NCBI RefSeq assembly: GCF_000332295.1
Contig: NZ_KB235931.1
Coordinates: forward strand, 124,001 to 188,000
DNA length: 64,000 nucleotides
Source: Fortiea contorta PCC 7126
GTDB taxonomy: Bacteria > Cyanobacteriota > Cyanobacteriia > Cyanobacteriales > Nostocaceae
Reading direction: 5' to 3'
Shown: positions 17,691 through 25,327 of the stretch, one piece after another
Layout: the number at the start of each line of letters is the position of its first letter
How positions within the stretch are numbered: position 1 is the stretch's first letter
The notes under the pieces: generated by a model
Database searches by the model: none
What the model saw: the letters and a program-made list of their open reading frames with translations, nothing else
Told to the model about the DNA's origin: nothing
Translations under genes and position numbers: made by a program

Positions 17691-18497
17691 TTAAATTTCC
17701 AGATTTTGCAGAAAAGGGGTAAATACTGGTACTAATTCTGGACGACTGACGACTAGGGTGGGGAAGGAGCGATCGCTATAATCTACTCCAGATGATAATG
17801 GAAACGGTGTTGATTTCAAGGATGTCCATGTACCACCTGCAGCTTGGACAATCACCCAAGCACCGGCGATGTCCCAAACTTTTGGTGTCGCTTCCACACC
17901 ACCTAGAGTAGCGCCAGTGGCTACGGTCAGGAAGTTATAGCTAGCCACGCCTAACATGCGAATTTTGCAGGGAAAGCCATTTTGTACCACTGCAAGGCTA
18001 CGAGAACAGAGGTTAAAAAAGTGGTTGCTGCTGGGAGTGTCCATACTGGTATGGATGGGGTGATGATTGAGGAAAGCCCCTGTGGGTGTCGATAGTCCAG
18101 ATGTACCCGGCCAAAATCCGTGAAAAGCTTGATTCAGCGGCGGTACATAAACATAGCCAAAAATCGGTGTGCCTTGATACAAAAGACCCAGAGAAATCGA
18201 CCAAATGGGAATACCGCGTGTAAAGTTAGTTGTCCCATCTAAAGGATCAATCACCCAGCACCATTCTGTACCAGGAAAAGCTTGGTCACTTTCTTCGGTG
18301 AGAATACCATAACCAGAGAAAGTAGAAGCGATCGCATCCCGAATTTCTTGATCAGCCCATTTATCTGCTCGCGTTACCAAACTACCGTCAGCTTTCTGCA
18401 AAGCCTGTACCTGTCCAAAATCTTGCATCAATTGTTTGCCCACTCTGGTAGTGGTAGTTTGGGCAAAGTCGAGAATTGTTGTCCAAAAATCATTCAT
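17691..18497 (-). CDS. Inositol monophosphatase family protein
   Basis: A 268-residue Mg2+-dependent phosphatase of the IMPase/CysQ/FBPase fold. The metal-binding motifs are intact: GILTEESD (Glu-Glu/Asp), WVIDPLDGTTNFTRGIP (the DPxDGT signature) and VWDIAGAWVIVQAAGG near the C-terminus. Substrates in this family include inositol phosphates, phosphoadenosine phosphate and histidinol phosphate; sequence alone does not choose. The stop codon of the PucC-like transporter gene lies 16 bp upstream of this start, so the two are likely co-transcribed. Confidence 0.92.
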   Translation of the reverse strand: MNDFWTTILDFAQTTTTRVGKQLMQDFGQVQALQKADGSLVTRADKWADQEIRDAIASTFSGYGILTEESDQAFPGTEWCWVIDPLDGTTNFTRGIPIWSISLGLLYQGTPIFGYVYVPPLNQAFHGFWPGTSGLSTPTGAFLNHHPIHTSMDTPSSNHFFNLCSRSLAVVQNGFPCKIRMLGVASYNFLTVATGATLGGVEATPKVWDIAGAWVIVQAAGGTWTSLKSTPFPLSSGVDYSDRSFPTLVVSRPELVPVFTPFLQNLEI

Positions 18498-18513
18498 CTG
18501 CTGTGCAAATTTC

Positions 18514-19926
18514 CTAATCTAAATCGCTTTCCAACACAGAAGCGATCGTTTGTCTAGTAGTCGTTTTGAATTCTTTCACACTCACCCGGTTTAAAAACCA
18601 AATCGATACCACCATTCCCACCGCTTCTAAAACAAATACCAGTCCATAAGCTAGTTCTAAGCTTGGTAGTAGCTGACGTCCTATATCCAAGATGCTACCG
18701 CCTAAAACCACCGCTACTCCCCTGGATACAGATTGTGCTAATCCCCACGCGCCAATAAATGTGCCTGCAGCTTCAGCAGCGGTAAAATCCAACATCAAGC
18801 TCACTGCAGCTGTGGTCAAAAAACCAGTGGCTAAACCAAACAAAACTAAACCTAGCTTGAGAAAGGCAGGATTAGCAGAAAAACCAGATATTCCTAATAG
18901 TAATGAACAAAGCGCGACTGCAACACAGCCTAATTGAGCAGTTTTGCGTTTTCCCAACCGGGGGACAATCACAAAACCTGTGACGCCGTAGGCGATTAAG
19001 ATACCAGTGCCATAAAAAACATTTAATCTAGTACTTTCCGCTAAAGGCATTTTAAATACCTGACCCGCAAAAGGTTCGACAATTGGGTCTTGCATAAACA
19101 AGCTGATAGTCATCACCAGCAAAAAAGTGAAAAATAATCCTGTTTGGGGGCTAGCTGTGAGGATTTTCCAAGCTTTACCAAGGCTAATGCTATCTTCCCG
19201 GTTAATGAGTGTGGAACGTCGGGAATATTGGGAATATTTTTTTTCTACACCTAAAGTAGCAGCGATCGCCAATACAAAGACAATTCCTGGGACAATGAAA
19301 AATAGCCGATTAATTGCCGCTTCTAAGGTGGCTAGATTCGCTTGGGGGGTTAATTGCTTGAGTAAGCTAGAACTAATAATCGCCCCGACAATAATTCCCA
19401 CCATCAGCATCGACCACACCACACCCACCACCTGGGAGCGGTTATCTTCTTCAGAAATATCTACCAACAAAGCAGCAAAAGCAGTTCCACTGGCGCAGAT
19501 TGCTAGACCATAGATAGCGAAAACCAGAGCCAAAACAGCCATCCAGCCGATGGTTTGGGTTGTCCACACCCAGCCGTTAGCTTGAGCGATAACATTATTT
19601 AACTGCCACATTACTTTTACAGCTAAAAAGGCAGCGATCGCAAATATTGCCGCCCCTACCCAAACATAAACCGTGCGATGATATCCCCACCAAGGCTTGG
19701 CGTCAGACATCTGACCAAACCAAATGCGAGAAGGAGAAACAAACGCCGGTAACGCTAGCATCACAGACACCACCGTTGCGGGAATGGCGATTTCCTGAAT
19801 CATGACTCTGTTGAGCACCCCCAGAGTCAAAATGGACATCATGCTCAACCCCATTTGAAACAAACCTAACCGGAACATGGTCGGCAAATTAACCTTTGGG
19901 GAATCAACTATATCACCGCTTGCCAT
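18514..19926 (-). CDS. BCD-family MFS transporter (PucC/LhaA-like)
   Basis: A 470-residue integral membrane protein with twelve predicted helices and a major-facilitator layout. The N-terminal part (LPTMFRLGLFQMGLSMMSIL, then GVLNRVMI) and the FGQMSDAKPWWGYHRT loop match the bacteriochlorophyll-delivery (BCD) family that includes PucC and LhaA. Those proteins are linked to assembly of pigment-protein complexes in purple bacteria; cyanobacterial members are less well studied. It lies between an IMPase-family gene and chlG on the same strand, which supports a role in chlorophyll handling at the membrane. Confidence 0.88.
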   Translation of the reverse strand: MASGDIVDSPKVNLPTMFRLGLFQMGLSMMSILTLGVLNRVMIQEIAIPATVVSVMLALPAFVSPSRIWFGQMSDAKPWWGYHRTVYVWVGAAIFAIAAFLAVKVMWQLNNVIAQANGWVWTTQTIGWMAVLALVFAIYGLAICASGTAFAALLVDISEEDNRSQVVGVVWSMLMVGIIVGAIISSSLLKQLTPQANLATLEAAINRLFFIVPGIVFVLAIAATLGVEKKYSQYSRRSTLINREDSISLGKAWKILTASPQTGLFFTFLLVMTISLFMQDPIVEPFAGQVFKMPLAESTRLNVFYGTGILIAYGVTGFVIVPRLGKRKTAQLGCVAVALCSLLLGISGFSANPAFLKLGLVLFGLATGFLTTAAVSLMLDFTAAEAAGTFIGAWGLAQSVSRGVAVVLGGSILDIGRQLLPSLELAYGLVFVLEAVGMVVSIWFLNRVSVKEFKTTTRQTIASVLESDLD

Positions 19927-20075
19927 AGCTAATTTAATCTATTGGGAATACTGCCTTTAACTCAAGATAAACCTTCTCAACTCCAAATCAGCGGATCAAA
20001 AGTGGAAATTGCGATCGCCATCTTGGTGTGGAATGAGAACAAGTCAGAAGACAGAATTCAGAATTCAGCCAGTAG

Positions 20076-20178
20076 GGTGCGTTTAAGCAACGCGTAACGC
20101 ACCGCTCGGTCACATGGTGCGTTACGGCAATTTATACTGTCGCTCATTCTCAAATCTCGACACTGCCGTAACACACCA
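20076..20178. repeat. Interspersed inverted repeats (GGTGCGTTACG type)
   Basis: Two hairpins lie in the gap 19927-20211. In the first, GGTGCGTT at 20076-20083 pairs with AACGCACC at 20096-20103. In the second, TGGTGCGTTACGGCA at 20115-20129 pairs with TGCCGTAACACACCA at 20164-20178 with one mismatch. Such GTGCGTTACG palindromes are common interspersed repeats in Nostocales. Confidence 0.65.
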
Positions 20179-20211
20179 TACTTAAAATATCAAATTTAAG
20201 GCGATGAACCA

Positions 20212-20499
20212 CTAGTAAAGATATGGGTTGGTCTTGGCTTGAAAATCACCGCAATTGACCGCCTCTTCTGTATTGGCGATTGATGGGTGTACTGTGCATT
20301 TGAGGCGGTAATCGTCGGTAAAAAATTGACAGCCAGGACAGGGAATTTGATGCATTTGTTTAGCTGTGGTGACGCTATCACGTGCGGTCGCCCAAAGACT
20401 CCAAACCACAAGAATAATTAAAGTCCAAGCACTGACAAAACAAATCGGGACTAAAAGTGGTTGAATTCCCCGAATGACAGCAGATATTAGCTCTATCAT
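20212..20499 (-). CDS. Small membrane protein with CPGC motif, unknown function
   Basis: A 95-residue protein with one or two N-terminal transmembrane segments (PLLVPICFVSAWTLIILVVW, roughly residues 14-33). After it comes a soluble tail carrying CPGC near residue 54 and two further Cys (KCTVHP, VNCGDF). Four cysteines in ~40 residues could bind zinc or a redox cofactor, or act as a disulfide relay. It lies 90 bp downstream of chlG on the same strand and upstream of the PucC-like transporter, so a link to chlorophyll synthesis or assembly is a reasonable inference. I do not recognise a named family. Confidence 0.75.
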   Translation of the reverse strand: MIELISAVIRGIQPLLVPICFVSAWTLIILVVWSLWATARDSVTTAKQMHQIPCPGCQFFTDDYRLKCTVHPSIANTEEAVNCGDFQAKTNPYLY

Positions 20500-20589
20500 A
20501 AAAGTTCCTGATAACAGATAAAAATTAAGAGTTAGAAGTATATTAACTCCTAACTCCTAATTCCTAACTTCCGACTAAAGAAGTATAGA

Positions 20590-21636
20590 TTAAATGCCAG
20601 CATGACCCAGTGCTAAACCAGCAACTAGCATACCCAAAACCAAGAATGGTTGGGCACTAGCTTGATATTTAACATCATTCTTCAGCGGATCACGCAGAAA
20701 ATACATCTCTTGAAGGACGATTTGTGGGAGAATTAACAGTGCCAGAATTGCTGCGTATAAATTCTCATGGATGCTCACCAGATAAGCAGCAATAAATCCC
20801 TGAAAGACATCAATCATCAGTACACAAATCCAGGCTGCAGTGGTGACACCGAACATGACTGGTAATGATTGTAATCCCAGTTGGCGATCGCCCTCTACAC
20901 TCTTAAAATCATTGACGATCGCAATCCCCAATCCTGCCAAGCTATAAATCAGGGTGAGAACCACAATCTTCCAGTTCAGTTCCCCAAACAAAGCATGACC
21001 AGCCCACCAAGGTAAAGCAATGTAGCTCGCGCCTAAAGCATAGTTCCCCAGCCAGCCATTTTGCTTCAATTTTAAAGGAGGCGCCGAGTAGATATAAGCG
21101 ATGAAGGTACCAAATATCGCCAAGGCTGTGACATTAGGAAAATCATGACCAGCCCAGACATCTAAAGCAAATGCTACACCGATACCAGCTAAGAATAATA
21201 CTAATATCTGCGTAATTACCTGGGGTTCGGAAATGGCGCCGGAGGGGATGGGGCGGTAAGGTTCATTGATCGCATCAATTTCGCGATCGTAAAAATCATT
21301 CAGGGTCTGGGTGTAACCAGCCAGCAGCGGGCCAGATAGCAACATACAAGCCGCCGCCTTGAGAACATTTTCCAGGCTCCAGGTATAGTTACCAGAAGAC
21401 GCCGCACCACAGACCACACCCCAAATTAGGGGAATCCAGGTAATCGGCTTCATTAACTGCAGGCGGATTTTCCAAATAGAAGTTTCCCCAGGCGCAGCAC
21501 CTTTCATCCCCAGCATTTGTCTGGTTTTGGCAGTGCGATCGCTAACTGCTGTCACTTCTTGGCTAGTATTAATTGCTACTGATTCCAAGGCTTCAGGCTG
21601 TTGGGAATCGGGAGTAATTGGCGTTGAGTCGGACAT
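20590..21636 (-). CDS. chlG: Chlorophyll synthase ChlG
   Basis: Esterifies chlorophyllide a with phytyl or geranylgeranyl diphosphate, the last step of chlorophyll a synthesis, in the thylakoid membrane. The 348-residue protein is a UbiA-superfamily prenyltransferase with about nine helices. The first Asp-rich motif is NDFYDREIDAINEPYRPIPS and the second is NDFKSVEGDRQLG. A ~60-residue soluble N-terminal extension precedes the first helix, as usual for cyanobacterial ChlG. It is followed on the same strand by a CPGC membrane protein and a PucC-like transporter. Upstream, a repeat element separates it from the Get3d-like gene. Confidence 0.97.
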   Translation of the reverse strand: MSDSTPITPDSQQPEALESVAINTSQEVTAVSDRTAKTRQMLGMKGAAPGETSIWKIRLQLMKPITWIPLIWGVVCGAASSGNYTWSLENVLKAAACMLLSGPLLAGYTQTLNDFYDREIDAINEPYRPIPSGAISEPQVITQILVLFLAGIGVAFALDVWAGHDFPNVTALAIFGTFIAYIYSAPPLKLKQNGWLGNYALGASYIALPWWAGHALFGELNWKIVVLTLIYSLAGLGIAIVNDFKSVEGDRQLGLQSLPVMFGVTTAAWICVLMIDVFQGFIAAYLVSIHENLYAAILALLILPQIVLQEMYFLRDPLKNDVKYQASAQPFLVLGMLVAGLALGHAGI

Positions 21637-21660
21637 AATTTGTACTTCTCAAGATGATAT

Positions 21661-21930
21661 TGGGTGGGGAGGTGTGGGGGGTGTGGGAGGTGTGGGGGGT
21701 GTGGGAGGTGTGGGAGGTGTGGGAGGTGTGGGAGGTGTGGGGGGTGTGGGAGGAGGGGGAGGTGTGGGAGGTGTGGGGGGTGTGGGAGGTGTGGGAAGAT
21801 TACAAGCGTAAGCATAAATTCTTCAATTCTTTTTCTCCCCATCACCCCACCTCCCCATCACCCCACCTCCCCATCACCCCATCACCCCATCACCCCATCA
21901 CCCCATCACCCCACCTCCCCATCACCCCAC
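21661..21930. repeat. Repeat element copy A: G-rich arm, conserved core, C-rich arm
   Basis: About fourteen G-rich 9-mers (GGTGTGGGA/GGTGTGGGG) run to 21795. A core follows that contains ACAAGCGTAAGCATAAATTC (21802-21821) and ends in CTTTTTCTCCCC. A C-rich array (CATCACCCC/CACCTCCCC units) then runs to ~21930. The same core recurs at 37694-37713 (reversed) and 56611-56630. The element fills the gap between chlG and the Get3d-like gene and ends eight bases from the latter's stop codon. Confidence 0.9.
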
Positions 21931-21937
21931 ACTGCCC

Positions 21938-23038
21938 CTAAAAAGAAATTATCAAATAATTGCTCTGAAACTTCGCCCCAGTTACAGGTCTACCACTCAA
22001 GGAGGGAGGTAGAGAGATGTTGCGGCGCTGATCTCCGGCTTCCACCGTCACTTCTGGCCCATACTGAGTGAGTTTGACTTGCTTTTTGTCAAAACCCGGT
22101 AAGAATAAGCGTACTTGGCGATTATGGCTGTCAATTTCAATTGGTTTAGGAGCTTGTATGGCTTGCTCGACAAAGTTAGGTAGGGCGTCGATTAACGGTT
22201 GCCATTCGCCTGTGGGGGCATCGGGAATTACACTGATGGGTAAGGGTGTAAAGTCTTCTGTGAGGTTAGATCTGGCCTCGGAAGATAAAAGCAACACACC
22301 ACCAACAGTAATGCCAATTTGTTGAGCACTACCCCATAAATAACGGGTGCTGGCGACTTCTATAAGTTCTGGTGTTGTTACCAAGAAAGCGGCGAGGCGC
22401 TTGGGGTCAGCGAGAGCCGCTTTACCCTTGTCCAATAAATTATTTACCTGGTTGGTGGGGACAGAAAAGTTATCCGCCGTCCAATTGATATTGAAAAAGC
22501 TGCTAATTAATGGTTGAATGAGGGGAGAATCAGCGATCGCCTTGCCCAAATCAGAACTGACAAACAATTGGCGAAACCGCCGCACATACCAACTCAAAGA
22601 TTCTGGTAAACCCAAAGTCCGCAAACTAGCTGCATCACCAGTGCCATCGTAGACGATCGCGTCATAATTACCACTAGCATCATATTCCCGAATCGCATTC
22701 AAAGCCAAAGCGCCATCCATTCCTGGCAATACTACCAGTTCCTGACCATAAACCTCTTGGAAAATAGGCGTGCGGAGGTATTGCGCTTCCAGCTTTTTCA
22801 CTTCTTCCCAGTTGCGTTCCAAAAGTACAGACGTTTGTAACTGAACAACTTGCAAATTAGGAGCAATTTCCTGGGGGTCGGGGGTAAGGGTAGTATTTAA
22901 CAGGAGGGGTAATGCTGGTTCTGCAAGACCTGCTAAGAGTACACGCTTGCCTTGGCTGGCCAAAAGCTTGGCAGCGGCGATCGCAATTTTGCTACGAGCA
23001 GTGCCGCTTTTGCCCAAAAATGTCAATATTAGGGCCAT
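21938..23038 (-). CDS. Get3d-like ArsA/Get3-family ATPase
   Basis: A 366-residue protein of the Get3/ArsA (SIMIBI) class. It matches the Get3d subgroup known from cyanobacteria and plastids: an N-terminal ATPase domain fused to a C-terminal alpha-crystallin-like beta domain (~305-366, RQVRLFLPGFDKKQVKLTQY onward). The P-loop region reads FLGKSGTARSK. The signature lysine is kept but the Walker A GK[ST] is replaced by A-R-S, so classical ATP binding may be altered. VYDGTGDAASLR fits the switch region. The role is not settled; Get3 paralogues handle membrane-protein clients. It lies upstream of chlG on the same strand. Confidence 0.82.
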   Translation of the reverse strand: MALILTFLGKSGTARSKIAIAAAKLLASQGKRVLLAGLAEPALPLLLNTTLTPDPQEIAPNLQVVQLQTSVLLERNWEEVKKLEAQYLRTPIFQEVYGQELVVLPGMDGALALNAIREYDASGNYDAIVYDGTGDAASLRTLGLPESLSWYVRRFRQLFVSSDLGKAIADSPLIQPLISSFFNINWTADNFSVPTNQVNNLLDKGKAALADPKRLAAFLVTTPELIEVASTRYLWGSAQQIGITVGGVLLLSSEARSNLTEDFTPLPISVIPDAPTGEWQPLIDALPNFVEQAIQAPKPIEIDSHNRQVRLFLPGFDKKQVKLTQYGPEVTVEAGDQRRNISLPPSLSGRPVTGAKFQSNYLIISF

Positions 23039-23299
23039 TACTTAATTTCCAATTACCGCCGATGTTTTCCACTCCAACTTAGCACCGAGCAAATACTCTC
23101 GGCTTCTGCTTTGAGTTTCAGATTGGAGTTTTCCCCCAATCTGAGTTATGGACCGAAGAAAGGATGAAGTAAGAATTGGTACAAGCCGAGCGGAATCGTG
23201 GGCAAAAAACCAAACTTGTTTCCTTAGTTCAAGCCCCATCTTTTTATAAATGGGGTAATTTCATACTTCATACTTTATACTTCAGCCTTTAGTTGACTA
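23039..23299. other. Intergenic region with two hairpins
   Basis: No gene is supported here. CAGATTGG at 23119 pairs with CCAATCTG at ~23136. CCCCAT pairs with ATGGGG around 23233-23254, just downstream of the petP stop on the minus strand. The second hairpin may help end petP transcription, though no T-tract follows. Confidence 0.4.
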
Positions 23300-23491
23300 C
23301 TACACAGGTTTGATTTCGTCTTCAAAAAACCAAGTGGCAAAATTATCTTCAAATTTCACCACTACACCAATACCAGCACCATCAGTGACTTTATATCCCT
23401 CGATGATACCAACTTGACCGAGTTTTTTTACAATTGGGGGAGAGACGCGATCGCGCAAACGAAACACTTTAACCTTTTGTCCGATTTCCAT
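23300..23491 (-). CDS. petP: Cytochrome b6f-associated subunit PetP (DUF2862)
   Basis: A 63-residue soluble protein with an SH3-like beta-barrel pattern: MEIGQKVKVFRLRDRVSPPI at the start, GQVGIIEGYKVTDGAGIGVV in the middle and TWFFEDEIKPV at the end. This matches the cyanobacterial and red-algal PetP family (Synechocystis Ssr2998 type), a peripheral subunit of cytochrome b6f that affects electron-transport complex formation. Length and motifs fit the family throughout. It is the first gene of the minus-strand photosynthesis block. Confidence 0.85.
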   Translation of the reverse strand: MEIGQKVKVFRLRDRVSPPIVKKLGQVGIIEGYKVTDGAGIGVVVKFEDNFATWFFEDEIKPV

Positions 23492-23747
23492 GCCTACCTA
23501 ACACCGCAATAAACCAAGTCTCAGTTTAGCTGAATCCGGTATCCATAGGTAACAGATTCACCGGCAATAGAACAAGGATATGCAGATAAAATTAAATCAA
23601 CAAGCTATTATTGGCGATCGCTAGATGACGGGTGTTAGTTCGTAGTCAGGACTTTAGTCCTTCTGTGTTTGAGCGCTTAAACCCACACTAGGAACTGAAG
23701 CATTATGCAGATAAATCAGTCTCAATACTCTATTTCTTCAACCAGCC

Positions 23748-24503
23748 ATGTATCAACCTAATCCACCCCGTCCACCGCAAGAAACCATGCCGACAATGTA
23801 TGATTTACCCAGTGAATTAGTGGGGGAATCAGGATTGCCAGACGAATTTCATCGCATCCAGGCGGAGTTACTGAGCGAAACTTGTCAGCTACCAAACTAT
23901 ACACCCACAGAAATTTTACTCGCTAGCGACTTAAATCTTTACTACGATCCCCGTCATCCGCTGTGGTACAAGCGCCCAGACTGGTATCTGGTTTTGGGAG
24001 TACCCAACAATAATGAGCAACAAAATCTGCGCTTAAGTTACGTTGTTTGGCAAGAAGGCGTTGACCCATTTTTAGTAGTAGAATTACTGTCTCCAGGAAC
24101 AGAACTAGAAGATTTGGGCAAAACACTCAGAGAAATTAACCAACCACCGACAAAATGGCAAGTTTATGAGCGGATTTTGCGAATCCCCTATTATGTTGTC
24201 TATGACCGCTATGAAAATAATTTACGTGCTTTTCGCATCATAGGCAGTCATTACGAGGCGATATCTCTCATAGAAAATCGCTTTTGGTTGTCAGATTTGG
24301 AACTAGGGCTAGGACTATGGCAGGGCACTTATCAGCAGACTACAGGTTTGTGGTTACGCTGGTATAATGCTCACGGCTGGATACCTACTCAAGCAGAAAA
24401 AGCACAACAAGAGAGCCAACGCGCTGAACAGGAGAGCCAACGCGCCGATAAATTAGCTGAATACTTGCGATCGCTCGGAGTTGATCCAGATAATTTGAGA
24501 TAA
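23748..24503 (+). CDS. Uma2-family (DUF820) putative endonuclease
   Basis: A 251-residue protein of the Uma2/DUF820 group, which has a PD-(D/E)XK nuclease fold and is greatly expanded in cyanobacteria. Visible core motifs are YKRPDWYLVLGV (Asp) and DPFLVVELLSPGTELED followed by LGKTLRE, plus YYVVYDRYENNLRAFR. The C-terminal ~35 residues form a charged helix with repeated QQESQRAEQESQRA units, which may be a coiled coil. Substrate and role are unknown. It ends 7 bp before the sigma-like gene, so the two are probably co-transcribed. Confidence 0.85.
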   Translation: MYQPNPPRPPQETMPTMYDLPSELVGESGLPDEFHRIQAELLSETCQLPNYTPTEILLASDLNLYYDPRHPLWYKRPDWYLVLGVPNNNEQQNLRLSYVVWQEGVDPFLVVELLSPGTELEDLGKTLREINQPPTKWQVYERILRIPYYVVYDRYENNLRAFRIIGSHYEAISLIENRFWLSDLELGLGLWQGTYQQTTGLWLRWYNAHGWIPTQAEKAQQESQRAEQESQRADKLAEYLRSLGVDPDNLR

Positions 24504-24510
24504 TGTATCG

Positions 24511-25182
24511 ATGTCAATCACCCAGATTGCTATGGTTGAATTGGACGAACAACTACGCTGCCTAGTTACCCAAGCCTGTGAACACCCACCCAAAAGTCAA
24601 GAGCGTCAAAAGCGGCTAACACAAATCATTCGCTTGACTACCAGTAAAATTTGGAGGGAAAGTACTCCTTATTATCAAGATGCACTGCAGCAAACTTGGT
24701 TATATTTCTGCCGTAATATTTGCGAAGGTACAACTGGTCAAGCTTATGATTCCAGTTACGGGACTGTGATCACTTGGTTGAATGCTTACCTCAAACGCAG
24801 ATTACAAGATTTTTATCTTCAGCAAAACCAAGAAAAAGTTGTCACTGCACCGCTCAAAGTATACCAATCTTCTGTGGGTGAGAGTAATGAAGTTCTTGAC
24901 CCTGTAGATAATCTCCCGGCTAATCCTGAAGTACCACCGATTCTAGAAAATGTGCGCGTGTGGGTGGAGGAAGATGCGGATGGAGAACTGCGCGGTACAT
25001 ACATTAAAGGGCGTGCTGATGTCACTTGTCAGATGTTAATTTTAAGGCGCCTACCGCCAGAAGTCGGTTGGAAAGAGTTGTCTGCAGAACTTGGTTTATC
25101 AATTCCCACTTTGAGTAGTTTTTATCAGCGTCAGTGTCTCCCTCGCTTGCGAAAATTTGCTGAGTTTGAGGGGTATTTGTAG
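24511..25182 (+). CDS. Sigma-70-like protein (RNA polymerase sigma factor family)
   Basis: A 223-residue protein. Residues ~55-110 resemble sigma region 2 (YYQDALQQTWLYFCRNICEG, then AYDSSYGTVITWLNAYLKRR). The C-terminal part contains a helix-turn-helix-like segment (WKELSAELGLSIPTLSSFYQ) in the region 4 position. A long acidic linker separates them (ENVRVWVEEDADGELRGTYI). Similar genes in cyanobacteria are often found directly upstream of secreted CHAT proteins, as here. It may be a dedicated regulator of the downstream CHAT gene or a degenerate sigma factor; this is inference from position. Confidence 0.7.
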   Translation: MSITQIAMVELDEQLRCLVTQACEHPPKSQERQKRLTQIIRLTTSKIWRESTPYYQDALQQTWLYFCRNICEGTTGQAYDSSYGTVITWLNAYLKRRLQDFYLQQNQEKVVTAPLKVYQSSVGESNEVLDPVDNLPANPEVPPILENVRVWVEEDADGELRGTYIKGRADVTCQMLILRRLPPEVGWKELSAELGLSIPTLSSFYQRQCLPRLRKFAEFEGYL

Positions 25183-25184
25183 CA

Positions 25185-25228
25185 GAGAACAGGGAACGGG
25201 GAACAGGGAACAGGGAACAGGAAATAGG
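25185..25228 (+). repeat. STRR heptamers (GGGAACA)
   Basis: About five GGGAACA/GGGAACG heptamers lie immediately after the stop of the sigma-like gene. They are the same heptamer class as the repeat at 10523. Confidence 0.8.
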
Positions 25229-25327
25229 CGACTCTTAACAAGGTTGAAGGTGTCTTGGTATCTGGGGTTTATATTCGGTTGATGTCCTCAACTACTTGGC
25301 GACAGCTTTATAATTCGGGAATCGCAC

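Noticed and set aside
21661-21930. Repeat elements considered as CRISPR arrays
   Set aside because: Units are 7-9 bp without unique spacers, and no cas genes are present.
21527-22071. Gly/Val-, Gly/Cys- and Pro/His-rich open frames over the repeat near 21.7 kb
   Set aside because: They translate the G-rich and C-rich arms in different frames and overlap chlG and the Get3d-like gene.
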